From assembly GCA_015056795.1 (NCBI GenBank), contig SVFO01000011.1, positions 4,274 through 68,273 of the forward strand: 64,000 nucleotides of DNA, written 5' to 3'. Source of the stretch: Lachnospiraceae bacterium. Lineage in GTDB: Bacteria; Bacillota; Clostridia; Lachnospirales; Lachnospiraceae. Shown piece by piece: positions 27,238 through 35,720 of the stretch. Positions within the stretch are counted from its first letter, which is position 1. Each line of letters starts with the position of its first letter. The position numbers were made by a program, and so were the translations under genes. The notes under the pieces were generated by a model. That model saw nothing but the letters and a program-made list of their open reading frames with translations. It ran no database searches and was not told where the DNA came from.

Positions 27238-29166
27238 TTATGCTCTGTCGTGCCTCTTTTCCTTCATGTGATAATCCTTATCCTCGTCAATCAGCTTAAT
27301 CATGATCTCCGCAAATTTCGGATCAAACTGCGTGCCGCTGCAGCGCTCAATCTCCTGCCGAACAATCTGTTGCGGGATCACGTCACGATAGCTTCGGTAG
27401 CTCGTCATCGCGTCATATGCATCCGCCACGGCAATAATCCTTGCAGCCTCGGGAATGTTCTGACCCACAAGCCCGTCAGGATAACCCGTTCCGTCATACC
27501 GCTCGTGATGCCAACGGGCGCCCGTCGCCAGCTCTGGCATCTCCTCGATGTTCTCTAAAATCTGCGATCCGATGACAGGGTGCTTTTTAATGATCTCATA
27601 TTCCTCTGGCGTCAGTCTGGCAGGCTTGTTGATCACTTCATCAGGCACGCCGATCTTACCAACGTCATGCAGAAGTCCCATCATGTAGATGTTCGACTGC
27701 CCCTTACTGTCATAGCCCGCGCGCTTTGCGATCTCCTTCGAATACTCTGCGACTCTGCCCGAGTGACCATTCGTGTAGGAATCCTTCGCATCAATAGCGT
27801 CTGCGAGGGATTGAACGACATGCAGGAACAGAGACTTATTTTCTCTCGTCTTTTTCTCAACCTCATCCGCAAGATTTCTCTGCAGACGAACCATGTCGAG
27901 AATACGACTAACTCTCATGACAAGAACCTCAGGGACAAAAGGCTTTCGAATGAAATCGATGGCTCCCAGCGCAAGCCCCTTCTTCTCGGATTCAATGTCA
28001 TCATTGGCCGTCAGGAAAATAACGGGAATGTCCGCGATTTCCTCCTCCATGGCCATCAGCCGCTCCTTCGTCTCAAACCCGTCCATGCCAGGCATTCTTA
28101 CGTCGAGCAGAATCAAATTTGGCCGATTGTCCCTCAGAAGATCCAGCAGTGCCGAGCCTGATTTCAGAGCCGTCACGCGCATGCCACTCTTCCCAAGGAC
28201 ATGCCCTGCGAGCTTTAGGTTCGTCACGTCATCATCGACAACGACCACCCACGGCTGCCCATTGCTATGCTCCGTGATTTCCATCTCCGTTTTCACGGAA
28301 TCGACTTCATAGGTGATGGAAAGCGTTTCGGGATGCTTCTGATTCCAGGTCGTAATCATATTGCCAATGACCTGTGCAATCGCATCCTCCTTAATATCAG
28401 TCAAGAAGATGAAAACCTGATCCTTCTGGTACTGCATGATCAGGTCACTCTTCCTGAGCATCTCCCTGATACATTCACAGAACATGTCACAGTTCTCCTC
28501 AAATTCCATCTTCGTTTGCGTGCCAATCGGAGACAGCGTAAAGAGCAGCTTACAGGTCTTCTTGTGATAACGAGACACATAACGCATGACATAACGATAA
28601 ACGTTAATGAAGTCATCCCTCTCCAGCTGCAAGGCGCAGTCAGGAATATTCTTCTCCGACAAGATTCGGCTGATGTCATTCAGATGCTGATATTCCTCGC
28701 CAGCTTCCACTGATGAACCTGTTACTGCCTCCGATCTCTTTGCTTCTGCCAGGTCAGCCTTTGCCTCCTGCTCCGAGGACTGGCTCCTCTGCTGCTCCAG
28801 GATGCGATCAATTCTCTGAACAAGATCCTCTGGGTTAAAGGGCTTGTGAATATAATCCAACACACCCATCTCAAACCCTCTCGCCTTTGTATTTTCGTCA
28901 TCGTCAGCCGTGAGGAAAATCACTGGAATTTCCTTTTTTTTAAGCTGCTTTTCCTGGTCTCTCAGTGCCTGCAGCGTCTCAAAGCCATCCATTTCAGGCA
29001 TTTTAACATCCAACAAAACAAGGTCTGGCTTATTCTCCTGAAGATACTCCAAAAGCGCACGCCCAGACTTCATTGCCGTCACTCTTTTATTATGCTTGCT
29101 GAGAATATGCCCAGCCATTTTCAAATTTGTGGCGTCATCATCCACCACAACAATCCAATCCGTCAT
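27238..29166 (-). CDS. REC - degenerate GGDEF-like - REC - HD-GYP phosphodiesterase
   Basis: 642 residues from ATG 29166 (AGGAGG 7 nt upstream). Two receivers, ~1-120 and ~305-425, are close copies: 'VVVDDDATNLKMAGHILSK' and 'VVVDDDVTNLKLAGHVLGK', phospho-Asp in 'LVLLDVKMPEMDG' and 'LILLDVRMPGMDG'. Between them (~170-290) is a segment resembling a decayed GGDEF domain ('SDLIMQYQKDQVFIFLTD'), with no active-site residues. The HD-GYP domain (~450-625) is complete: 'LLHDVGKIGVPDEVINKPAR', 'ATGARWHHERYDGTGYPDG'. It should hydrolyse c-di-GMP under control of an unlinked histidine kinase. D-lactate dehydrogenase follows 34 bp downstream. Confidence 0.92.
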   Translation of the reverse strand: MTDWIVVVDDDATNLKMAGHILSKHNKRVTAMKSGRALLEYLQENKPDLVLLDVKMPEMDGFETLQALRDQEKQLKKKEIPVIFLTADDDENTKARGFEMGVLDYIHKPFNPEDLVQRIDRILEQQRSQSSEQEAKADLAEAKRSEAVTGSSVEAGEEYQHLNDISRILSEKNIPDCALQLERDDFINVYRYVMRYVSRYHKKTCKLLFTLSPIGTQTKMEFEENCDMFCECIREMLRKSDLIMQYQKDQVFIFLTDIKEDAIAQVIGNMITTWNQKHPETLSITYEVDSVKTEMEITEHSNGQPWVVVVDDDVTNLKLAGHVLGKSGMRVTALKSGSALLDLLRDNRPNLILLDVRMPGMDGFETKERLMAMEEEIADIPVIFLTANDDIESEKKGLALGAIDFIRKPFVPEVLVMRVSRILDMVRLQRNLADEVEKKTRENKSLFLHVVQSLADAIDAKDSYTNGHSGRVAEYSKEIAKRAGYDSKGQSNIYMMGLLHDVGKIGVPDEVINKPARLTPEEYEIIKKHPVIGSQILENIEEMPELATGARWHHERYDGTGYPDGLVGQNIPEAARIIAVADAYDAMTSYRSYRDVIPQQIVRQEIERCSGTQFDPKFAEIMIKLIDEDKDYHMKEKRHDRA

Positions 29167-29192
29167 TTCACTTTCCTCCTGCTTATCATAAT

Positions 29193-29221
29193 ATTGTATC
29201 AAAATTAAGAAGGAAGGGCAA
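29193..29221 (-). promoter_or_regulatory. Possible promoter of the REC-REC-HD-GYP gene
   Basis: Minus strand: TTGCCC (29221-29216), 17-nt spacer, TACAAT (29198-29193), 27 nt before the start codon. Confidence 0.5.
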
Positions 29222-29283
29222 TCCCCAAAATGATCAGGGAAATTCCCTTTTTCTTTTGCATGGCTATAAATGTATAAATACAA

Positions 29284-29426
29284 ATTTGTCGAGATCCAAA
29301 GGTTTTACCACCTAGGGAGCAAGAAAGCTTGTATAGGGGGTAAAGCTGCAAAGTTAGCCGAACAGAAAGAGCTTGATGGCTTCCAGCTTACAGAATAGAA
29401 ACATGATTTGCCAAAAAGAGGATATC
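29284..29426. other. Structured non-coding stretch, identity unknown
   Basis: No gene is seen here. TTTACCACCTA (near 29303) can pair with TAGGGGGTAAA (near 29334), enclosing CAAG-aaag-CTTG; a second element pairs AAGCTG with CAGCTT and AGCC with GGCT. It could be a regulatory RNA on either strand. I compared it by eye with the c-di-GMP-I, SAM and tetrahydrofolate riboswitch patterns and found no convincing match. Confidence 0.4.
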
Positions 29427-29463
29427 AAAAAAGCCGTAACCACGCATGAAACATGGTTACGGC
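29427..29463 (-). terminator. Terminator after the UDP-glucuronate epimerase gene
   Basis: Stem GCCGTAACCA / TGGTTACGGC followed by TTTTTT on the minus strand, directly after the stop codon. Confidence 0.92.
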
Positions 29464-29470
29464 CCTTATG

Positions 29471-30532
29471 TTATTTATAATACTCCGCGTACCACTCTGC
29501 GAACTTCCGCAGGCCCTCACGAATGCCAATGCTCGGCGTAAAGCCATAATCGCGCTCCAGCGCTGCGCTGTCCGCGTAGGTTACGGGAACGTCGCCAGGC
29601 TGCATGGGAACGAGCTCTCTGTGCGCCGCGAAATCATAATCCGCGGGAAGGACGCCTGCGCGAACCAGCTCCTCCTGAAGAACCTCAATATACTCCAAAA
29701 GATTTTCAGGCTGACCACCACCGATGTTATAAACGGCATACGGGGGTACGGGAAGCCCGTCCTCTCCGTTCTTCTTCTCAGGAGCGCCCTGCATCACGCG
29801 ATACACACCCTCAACAATGTCGTCCACATAGGTAAAGTCACGCTTGCAATTACCATAGTTGAAAATCTTGATCGTTCCATTTGCGGACAAGGTCTTTGTC
29901 GCGGAGAAATAGAACATGTCAGGCCGCCCTGCGGGACCATAAACCGTAAAGAAACGAAGTCCCGTCGAAGGAATGTTGTAGAGCTTTGAATAGGAATGTG
30001 CCAGCAGCTCATTCGACTTCTTCGTTGCCGCATAAAGGCTCACGGGATTGTCTACCTTATCCTCCGTGCTAAACGGAACCTTCTTGTTTCCGCCGTACAC
30101 GGATGAACTGGAGGCATACACCAAATGCTCCACGGGATTATGACGGCAAGCCTCAAGAATGTTATAAAAACCAATGATATTACTCTCAATGTACACGTCC
30201 GGATGATCAATGCTGTAACGCACGCCAGCCTGCGCCGCCAGGTTTACCACCACGTCAAAATGATACTTCTCAAACAGCTCGTCGATCAGTGCCTTGTTGC
30301 CAATGGAACCCTCAACAAATACATGCTTTGCGGGAGCCGTCTTTGCGGCCTCCTCGATCAGGCCAAGGCGATACTCCTTGAGCTTCGGATCATAATAGGA
30401 ATTCATGTTGTCAAGGCTGACAATCGTACCGCTGCTCAGCTCCTTCAGGAGACGCAGTACCAGGTTTGCACCGATAAATCCAGGAGAACCCGTCACCAAA
30501 ATGGTCTTGCCATTCAAATCAATCTTATGCAT
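29471..30532 (-). CDS. UDP-glucuronate 4-epimerase (SDR family)
   Basis: 353 residues. Rossmann motif 'ILVTGSPGFIGANLVLRLL', then 'VVVNLAAQAGVRYSIDHPD', the active-site 'ASSSSVYGGN' and 'SLYAATKKSNE' (Tyr-x3-Lys). The later 'RFFTVYGPAGRPDMFYFS' and 'CKRDFTYVDDIVEGVYRVM' are typical of enzymes that interconvert UDP-glucuronate and UDP-galacturonate rather than UDP-glucose/galactose. It acts in the cytosol on the product of the UDP-glucose dehydrogenase encoded 3 bp upstream, giving UDP-galacturonate for surface polymers. A terminator follows. Confidence 0.88.
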   Translation of the reverse strand: MHKIDLNGKTILVTGSPGFIGANLVLRLLKELSSGTIVSLDNMNSYYDPKLKEYRLGLIEEAAKTAPAKHVFVEGSIGNKALIDELFEKYHFDVVVNLAAQAGVRYSIDHPDVYIESNIIGFYNILEACRHNPVEHLVYASSSSVYGGNKKVPFSTEDKVDNPVSLYAATKKSNELLAHSYSKLYNIPSTGLRFFTVYGPAGRPDMFYFSATKTLSANGTIKIFNYGNCKRDFTYVDDIVEGVYRVMQGAPEKKNGEDGLPVPPYAVYNIGGGQPENLLEYIEVLQEELVRAGVLPADYDFAAHRELVPMQPGDVPVTYADSAALERDYGFTPSIGIREGLRKFAEWYAEYYK

Positions 30533-30535
30533 GAA

Positions 30536-32029
30536 CTAATCCCTCCTAAACAGGTCTCTCGTATAAACCTTCTCTTCCACGTCATCCAGAACGGAATCAT
30601 AACGGTTGGCCACGATACAACCGCACATCTTCTTAAACTTCTTCAGGTCATTTACCACAAGGGAGCCAAAGAATGTGCTGCCGTTTTCCAGCGTGGGCTC
30701 GTAAATCACAACTGTTGCGCCCTTCGCCTTGATACGCTTCATAACACCCTGAATACTGCTCTGACGGAAGTTATCGCTGTTGGACTTCATGGTCAGACGA
30801 TACACGCCGACAACAACCTCCTGCGCCTTGCTCTCCTTCGCCTTGGAGTAAGACTCACTGTTGCCATAGGTTCCTGCGATCTCAAGGACACGATCAGCGA
30901 TGAAATCCTTTCTCGTGCGGTTACTCTCAACGATTGCCGTCATCATGTTCTGAGGCACCTGCGCATAGTTTGCAAGCAGCTGCTTCGTATCCTTCGGCAG
31001 GCAGTATCCGCCGTAGCCAAAGGAAGGATTGTTATAATAATCGCCAACACGAGGATCCAGGCAAACGCCCTTAATAATTGCTGCCGTATTCAAGCCCTTT
31101 ACCTCTGCATAGGTATCCAGCTCGTTGAAGTAGCTTACGCGCAGAGCCAGGTAGGTATTGACAAACAGCTTCGTTGCCTCAGCCTCCGTCGTAGCAACAA
31201 ACAGCACGGGAATGTCCGTCTTGATGGCACCCTGCTGCAAAAGCGCTGCAAAGGTCTTTGCCGCCTCAGCATTCGCCTCATCCGCGCCAACAATGATACG
31301 ACTGGGATACAGATTGTCGTAAAGTGCCTTGCTCTCACGAAGGAACTCAGGGCTGAAAATGATATTGTTCATGGAAAGCTTCTCACGAACCTCTGCCGTA
31401 TATCCAACAGGAATCGTGGACTTGATAACGATCGTGGGCTGCTTTTTCTTCTTCGCCGTGGTCTCCTTGATCAGCTTCAAAACAGCTTCTACGGCAGAAC
31501 AGTCAAAGAAGTTCGTCTTCGGATCGTAGTTTGTAGGAGCAGCCACAATGATGAAATCAGCATCCGCATAAGCCGCAGGGCCATCCACCGTTGCCTTCAG
31601 GCTAAGCTTTCTCTCCTCATGTTCTGCAAGGAACTTCTCAATATAGTCATCCTGGATCGGAGACTGCCAATTGTTGATCTTCTCCACCTTCTCAGGGATA
31701 ATGTCAACTGCAGTTACGTCATTGTGCTGAGATAAAAGCACTGCCAGGGACAGACCAACATAGCCAGTACCAGCAACCGCAATCTTCTTACGCGCTACGT
31801 CTGCAGCAGGAGCCGCATCCTCCTCCAGCACCTCAGAAACCTGAAATCCCAGCTCTGCGGAAAGCGCAAGCAACTGATCCACGCTCGGTGCGAACTCTGC
31901 GGATTCCAGCTTCGACAAAACCGAACGATTAATCTTCGTCTTCTCAGAAAGTGCTGCCTGTGACATCTTCAATGCTTTTCTCTTACTGCTCACCATCTCA
32001 GAAAGCAGCTTCAATGACAAATGCTTCAT
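30536..32029 (-). CDS. UDP-glucose 6-dehydrogenase with N-terminal XRE helix-turn-helix
   Basis: 497 residues. The first ~70 form an XRE/Cro-type HTH ('[20 protein letters not shown]', '[20 protein letters not shown]', '[20 protein letters not shown]'). After a short linker the dehydrogenase starts with '[20 protein letters not shown]', has the catalytic Cys in '[14 protein letters not shown]' (~341), and '[20 protein letters not shown]' and '[20 protein letters not shown]'. That part is about 415 residues, the size of the short Ugd type. It oxidises UDP-glucose to UDP-glucuronate with NAD. The HTH suggests it may bind DNA, perhaps its own promoter. The ORF is continuous and the ribosome site GGAGAAGAGG precedes ATG 32029. 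Confidence 0.93.
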   Translation of the reverse strand: MKHLSLKLLSEMVSSKRKALKMSQAALSEKTKINRSVLSKLESAEFAPSVDQLLALSAELGFQVSEVLEEDAAPAADVARKKIAVAGTGYVGLSLAVLLSQHNDVTAVDIIPEKVEKINNWQSPIQDDYIEKFLAEHEERKLSLKATVDGPAAYADADFIIVAAPTNYDPKTNFFDCSAVEAVLKLIKETTAKKKKQPTIVIKSTIPVGYTAEVREKLSMNNIIFSPEFLRESKALYDNLYPSRIIVGADEANAEAAKTFAALLQQGAIKTDIPVLFVATTEAEATKLFVNTYLALRVSYFNELDTYAEVKGLNTAAIIKGVCLDPRVGDYYNNPSFGYGGYCLPKDTKQLLANYAQVPQNMMTAIVESNRTRKDFIADRVLEIAGTYGNSESYSKAKESKAQEVVVGVYRLTMKSNSDNFRQSSIQGVMKRIKAKGATVVIYEPTLENGSTFFGSLVVNDLKKFKKMCGCIVANRYDSVLDDVEEKVYTRDLFRRD

Positions 32030-32095
32030 ACCTCTTCTCCTTTTTTGTTGCTATTTGTAACATTTTCCAGCGTTTACAAGCTATATTCTTGCTAA

Positions 32096-32124
32096 ATATT
32101 AGCGCCTTCTGTTCAATTTGTCAA
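32096..32124 (-). promoter_or_regulatory. Promoter of the UGDH-epimerase operon
   Basis: Minus strand: TTGACA (32124-32119), 17-nt spacer, TAATAT (32101-32096), giving a leader of about 60 nt before ATG 32029. The rest of the 32030-32272 gap holds no gene. Confidence 0.85.
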
Positions 32125-32272
32125 CAACGAAAACATGAAATTTTCAAAAAAAGCAATTAAGATGTTACTAAGTGCAGCAAAACCAGTGTGACGAGCTTAT
32201 AAAAAATGAGCTTTTTTAAAGCATTTCTGCGGTTTTTGTGGTTTGTGCCACCCAAATGGATGGTATTAAATA

Positions 32273-32307
32273 ACAGAAAAGCAGGGAGAATCTTAAACTC
32301 TCCCTGC
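32273..32307 (-). terminator. Terminator after the nucleotidyltransferase gene
   Basis: Stem GCAGGGAGA / TCTCCCTGC followed by TTTTC on the minus strand, 11 nt past the stop codon. Confidence 0.88.
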
Positions 32308-32317
32308 CTGCGGTATC

Positions 32318-33055
32318 CTACTTCTCAATTCCCTTGTAGGTCTGCTGCACTTCCTGATAGCTCTCAAGATTTCCAATGTCGAATCTTCTGCCCGGCATTT
32401 CATAAGCGTAAACACTCGTCTGCGTTGCGAGCCAAGCGATAAAGCTTCCCGGTGCATCCACGCCGCATCCATTCTCAATGCCCTTCTTTACCAGCGGCAC
32501 GTCCGATGCCTTGTAAATATAAAACGGCGGCGTGCACCAATGACTCTTCGGCTCCGCGGGCTTCTCCACCATGCTGACGATGCGATCCTCCGCATCAACC
32601 TCTGCCACGCCAGTCTTGCGAAGCTTATTGATATCAGGCTCATAATACCGCATCACGCAGGTGCTGTCCTTTTTCTTCTGATATGCGATATAATCCACCA
32701 AAGAGAAATTCAGCAGATTGTCTCCCGCGATCACCAGAAGATCCTCCTGCAGGTTCAAAGAATCAATGGCAAATTGAATATCCTTTACGGCGCCAAGGCG
32801 CGTCTCATTGCTTTCCGTTCCATCATCCAAGACCGTAATCGGAAGCTTATGACCATCCGCCCATTCCTGAAAATGCTTTGCAAACTTGTGATTACTGATC
32901 ACGACATACCCGTCAACACAACCGCTCTGATCAATGTCCTCCAAGAGCCAGTCCAAAATCGTCTTGTCCTGAACCTTTAACAAGGGCTTCGGAAAATTCT
33001 CCGTCAAGGGATACAATCTTGTGGCATACCCTGCCGCCAAAATAACACACTTCAT
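32318..33055 (-). CDS. Sugar-1-phosphate nucleotidyltransferase
   Basis: 245 residues from ATG 33055 (GGAG 5 nt upstream). The nucleotide loop is 'VILAAGYATRLYPLTENFPK' followed by 'PLLKVQDKTILDWLL', and the metal-binding Asp lies in 'LLVIAGDNLLNFS'. 'MVEKPAEPKSHWCTPPFYIY' marks the sugar side. The family makes NDP-sugars from sugar-1-phosphates and NTP. The exact sugar is not shown. Because it sits 93 bp downstream of a galacturonokinase-like gene and next to UDP-uronate genes, a UDP-uronic-acid pyrophosphorylase role is a reasonable guess; a glucose-1-phosphate enzyme is the alternative. Confidence 0.85.
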   Translation of the reverse strand: MKCVILAAGYATRLYPLTENFPKPLLKVQDKTILDWLLEDIDQSGCVDGYVVISNHKFAKHFQEWADGHKLPITVLDDGTESNETRLGAVKDIQFAIDSLNLQEDLLVIAGDNLLNFSLVDYIAYQKKKDSTCVMRYYEPDINKLRKTGVAEVDAEDRIVSMVEKPAEPKSHWCTPPFYIYKASDVPLVKKGIENGCGVDAPGSFIAWLATQTSVYAYEMPGRRFDIGNLESYQEVQQTYKGIEK

Positions 33056-33148
33056 GTTCGCTCCATTCTGCCTGGTGCGAAATCCGGCCACGCTTCGCAG
33101 CGGTTTCCCCAAGCTGTTAAACCTCTGATTTCTATATATTAACTAGCT

Positions 33149-34324
33149 TTAGAGTCTGATGCCGATGCCGTCTGCCGACTCACATAAATGAAAACTATAC
33201 TTGCCCTTCATCTCAGGGAATGCCGTTAAATACTCACGCTCCACGCGCTCCTCGATCTCCCCAGCCTTCGCAGGATCAATCAGCGCCATGCAACAGCCCT
33301 TAAAGCCTGCACCTGAGAAGCGTCCGCCATAAATACCAGGCGTCTTCGTCATGATCTCATACAGCTTAATCTGCTCTGGTGCGCCGCTCTCCCAGTTGTG
33401 AATGCTGCTCCAGCCAGACTCAAAGGAAAGCCTGCCATATGCCTCAATGTCTCCCCTTCTCCAAGCCTCTGCGCCAGCCTCGACACGCTGAAACTCCGTA
33501 TACCAATGCTCACAGCGCTTAGCCCAAGGCGTAGGAAGCTTGTCCTTATAGGCCTGATAGGTCTCAAAGCTGACGTCGCGCGCATTTGCTTGCTGGAACT
33601 TTCCATACTCCATGCCGCTGAAGGCCTGCAGCGCATATACGCCCGCACGCAGCTCATCCACGCGCATGTTATACTTACTGCCAGCAAGACTATGCTCCAA
33701 GCCGCTAAAGAAAATAGCAATCTTATAAGGCTTCATGGCAGGACTCGTCGGAATCAGCTCATAATGATTGTCCTTACAATCCAAATACAGCAGCTGATCC
33801 TTCCTGCTCAGCACCTCACAGGACTGATCCAGCGTACCCACGTTAATGCCAACATAATTCTTCTCCGCATCAAATGCGACGTCAATCAGCTCCTGATCCG
33901 CCATCTTAATGCCATTTACCTTCGAAAGTGCATCCAGAAATGCCAAAATGACAGCCGCGGAAGAGCTTAAACCACCGATGGGAAGTGAACCCTCAATCAC
34001 GCCACAAAGTCCCACCGTCAACGGATACCGCTTCGCCAGCGCCCAGGTTGCACCGCGCAGATAATCTGCCCAGTCCCCCGTCTTTCCGCCAATCTCCTTA
34101 ATGTGCCACTGTGCACGCTTCGTAAACTGAAGACTGCCCATCTCAACGACACCATTCTGCTTCGGGCTGTACGCAACATGAATTCCCTGATCAATCGCAA
34201 AGCCCGTGATCTTTCCCAAATTGTGATCACTATGCGCACCAATCGGACAAATGCGATACGGGGAAAAAGTCACGCCCTCTGCATCCCTTCCATACACCTC
34301 GAAAAACCGCTCTTCACACTTCAT
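33149..34324 (-). CDS. GHMP kinase, probably galacturonokinase (galactokinase-like)
   Basis: 391 residues. The N-terminal sugar motif is 'SPYRICPIGAHSDHNLGKIT', where galactokinases have GEHTDY; 'GAHxDH' is what I recall from plant galacturonokinase. The ATP loop is 'GSLPIGGLSSSAAVILAFLD', and the third GHMP motif is 'GIYGGRFSGAGFKGCCMALI'. 'LSFESGWSSIHNWESGAPEQ' and 'AKRCEHWYTEF' also fit that subgroup. It would phosphorylate a hexose or uronic acid at C1 with ATP. The neighbours (nucleotidyltransferase, UDP-GlcA dehydrogenase and epimerase) favour galacturonate or glucuronate over galactose. The GHMP call is firm; the substrate is inferred. Confidence 0.82.
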   Translation of the reverse strand: MKCEERFFEVYGRDAEGVTFSPYRICPIGAHSDHNLGKITGFAIDQGIHVAYSPKQNGVVEMGSLQFTKRAQWHIKEIGGKTGDWADYLRGATWALAKRYPLTVGLCGVIEGSLPIGGLSSSAAVILAFLDALSKVNGIKMADQELIDVAFDAEKNYVGINVGTLDQSCEVLSRKDQLLYLDCKDNHYELIPTSPAMKPYKIAIFFSGLEHSLAGSKYNMRVDELRAGVYALQAFSGMEYGKFQQANARDVSFETYQAYKDKLPTPWAKRCEHWYTEFQRVEAGAEAWRRGDIEAYGRLSFESGWSSIHNWESGAPEQIKLYEIMTKTPGIYGGRFSGAGFKGCCMALIDPAKAGEIEERVEREYLTAFPEMKGKYSFHLCESADGIGIRL

Positions 34325-34422
34325 GCGAACCTACCATCCTGTCTTTTGTTCTAAAAAACACCGTATTTCTATTGTATGTCCTGCCATCTGGAAAGTCAAA
34401 TATAATTCTCTAAAAAAAGGTA

Positions 34423-34451
34423 TTGACATTCTGTACCCATGATGGTAATAT
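34423..34451 (+). promoter_or_regulatory. Promoter of tRNA-Leu
   Basis: TTGACA (34423-34428), 17-nt spacer, TAATAT (34446-34451), 21 nt before the mature tRNA. Confidence 0.85.
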
Positions 34452-34472
34452 ACTATTTGCGCGGTGCGCTGA

Positions 34473-34556
34473 GCGGAAGTGTCGGAACTGGCAGACGAGC
34501 AAGACTAAGGATCTTGTGGTGGTTACACCGTGTGGGTTCAAGTCCCATCTTCCGCA
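34473..34556 (+). tRNA. tRNA-Leu (AAG)
   Basis: 84 nt with a class II fold. Acceptor GCGGAAG / CTTCCGC, D arm TCG/CGA, anticodon stem CAAGA / TCTTG with loop CTAAGGA (anticodon AAG), long variable arm GGTG-gtta-CACC, T arm GTGGG-TTCAAGT-CCCAT. It reads CUU (and, after A-to-I editing, CUC). The CCA end is not encoded. It is the only RNA gene in the window and lies inside the nucleotide-sugar island on the strand opposite to its neighbours. Confidence 0.95.
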
Positions 34557-34566
34557 GGATATGAAA

Positions 34567-34597
34567 GGGTTAAGCTTTACGGCTTAACCTTTTTTTG
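34567..34597 (+). terminator. Terminator of tRNA-Leu
   Basis: Stem GGTTAAGC / GCTTAACC followed by T7. Confidence 0.92.
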
Positions 34598-34603
34598 TAG
34601 CCT

Positions 34604-34646
34604 AAAAAATCAGGAGCTTCATCATGACGATGAAGCTCCCTTTTTA
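34604..34646. terminator. Bidirectional terminator between tRNA-Leu and pseB-like gene
   Basis: Stem GGAGCTTCATC / GATGAAGCTCC, with T5 on the plus-strand side and T6 on the minus-strand side, ending the converging pseB-like transcript. Confidence 0.88.
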
Positions 34647-34649
34647 TGC

Positions 34650-35645
34650 TTAAATACTTCCAATCTTCGCTTTATTCTTCTCGATCCAGTCCTGCAGCTG
34701 AGGAATGGTCATCCAATCCGTATTATTGTCTGAGGTATAGCAGAAGCCTTCAGGTACCAGCTTGCCACCCTTGATCATCGCCTCGAAGGGACCCCAATTG
34801 CAGATCTGCGGCAAAATCTTAAAGTGCTCTGGATACTCGTAGGTGAAATGCGAATCTTCCACACCGATCATCTGCTCATGCAGCTTTTCGCCAGGGCGAA
34901 TGCCTACCTCTACCTGTTCAGCGTTCGCATCCACTGCCCTCGCAATGTCACAAATGTTCATGGAAGGAATCTTTTTCACATAAATCTCTCCGCCCTCCAT
35001 GTCATTGAACGCGTGCCATACCAGCTCTACACCCTGCTCCAGAGAAATCATAAATCTCGTCATTCTCTTGTCCGTAATGGTCAGCTTTCCCTTCTGCGCC
35101 TGCTCCATGAAGAGCGGGATCACGGAGCCACGGGAGCCCATAACATTACCATATCTTACAACCGCGAACTTCGTCTTTCCACCTGTATAGGAATTGCCTG
35201 CGATAAACAGCTTATCCGAGCAAAGCTTCGTCGCGCCATACAGATTTACGGGAGAGCTTGCTTTATCCGTCGAAAGAGCCACCAGCCTCTTGACACCCGT
35301 ATCAATACAAGCATCAATCAGGTTCATCGCTCCATTGACATTCGTCTTAATGCACTCGAACGGATTATATTCCGCCGTAGGAACAATCTTTGTAGCCGCG
35401 GCATGTACGACATAATCCACGCCATTCAGCGCCCTGTACAGCCTCTCCTTATCTCTCACGTCACCGATGAAGAAACGAACCCTCTTGTCGCCCTCAAACT
35501 TCTTCGCCATGTTCCACTGCTTCATCTCATCGCGAGAATAAATGATCAATTTCTTAGGATTATATTTTGCGAGAGTCATCGGAACAAAGGTATTTCCGAA
35601 GGAACCCGTACCGCCCGTGATCAAAATTGTAGAATTTGTAAGCAT
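34650..35645 (-). CDS. UDP-N-acetylglucosamine 4,6-dehydratase, inverting (PseB-like)
   Basis: 331 residues from ATG 35645 (GGAGGAAGA upstream). Rossmann motif 'STILITGGTGSFGNTF', 'IIYSRDEMKQWNMAKKFEG', active site 'ALSTDKASSPVNLYGATK' with Asp-Lys and Tyr-x3-Lys, then 'VVRYGNVMGSRGSVIPLF' and 'GIRPGEKLHEQMIGVEDSHF'. The wording ('HAAATKIVPTAEYNPFECIK') is close to PseB, the first enzyme of pseudaminic acid synthesis, more than to FnlA/WbjB. It makes UDP-4-keto-6-deoxy-L-AltNAc. The later pseudaminate genes (pseC, pseH, pseG, pseI, pseF) are not in the window. It is a monocistronic unit. Confidence 0.88.
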   Translation of the reverse strand: MLTNSTILITGGTGSFGNTFVPMTLAKYNPKKLIIYSRDEMKQWNMAKKFEGDKRVRFFIGDVRDKERLYRALNGVDYVVHAAATKIVPTAEYNPFECIKTNVNGAMNLIDACIDTGVKRLVALSTDKASSPVNLYGATKLCSDKLFIAGNSYTGGKTKFAVVRYGNVMGSRGSVIPLFMEQAQKGKLTITDKRMTRFMISLEQGVELVWHAFNDMEGGEIYVKKIPSMNICDIARAVDANAEQVEVGIRPGEKLHEQMIGVEDSHFTYEYPEHFKILPQICNWGPFEAMIKGGKLVPEGFCYTSDNNTDWMTIPQLQDWIEKNKAKIGSI

Positions 35646-35720
35646 GTAGTCTTCCTCCAAACCGTAATCAATACAATCTCCATTTTATGACCAAGAGATA
35701 GGAATGTCAAATACATTTCC

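Noticed and set aside
29284-29426. A c-di-GMP-I (GEMM) riboswitch near c-di-GMP genes
   Set aside because: GCAAAG and a few paired arms are present, but the conserved core and tetraloop receptor are not, and the better-looking strand has no gene downstream.
30125-31735. 536-residue plus-strand open frame
   Set aside because: It is antisense to the UDP-glucose dehydrogenase and epimerase genes, has no ribosome site, and its composition (Leu/Arg/His/Asn-rich) is that of a shadow frame.
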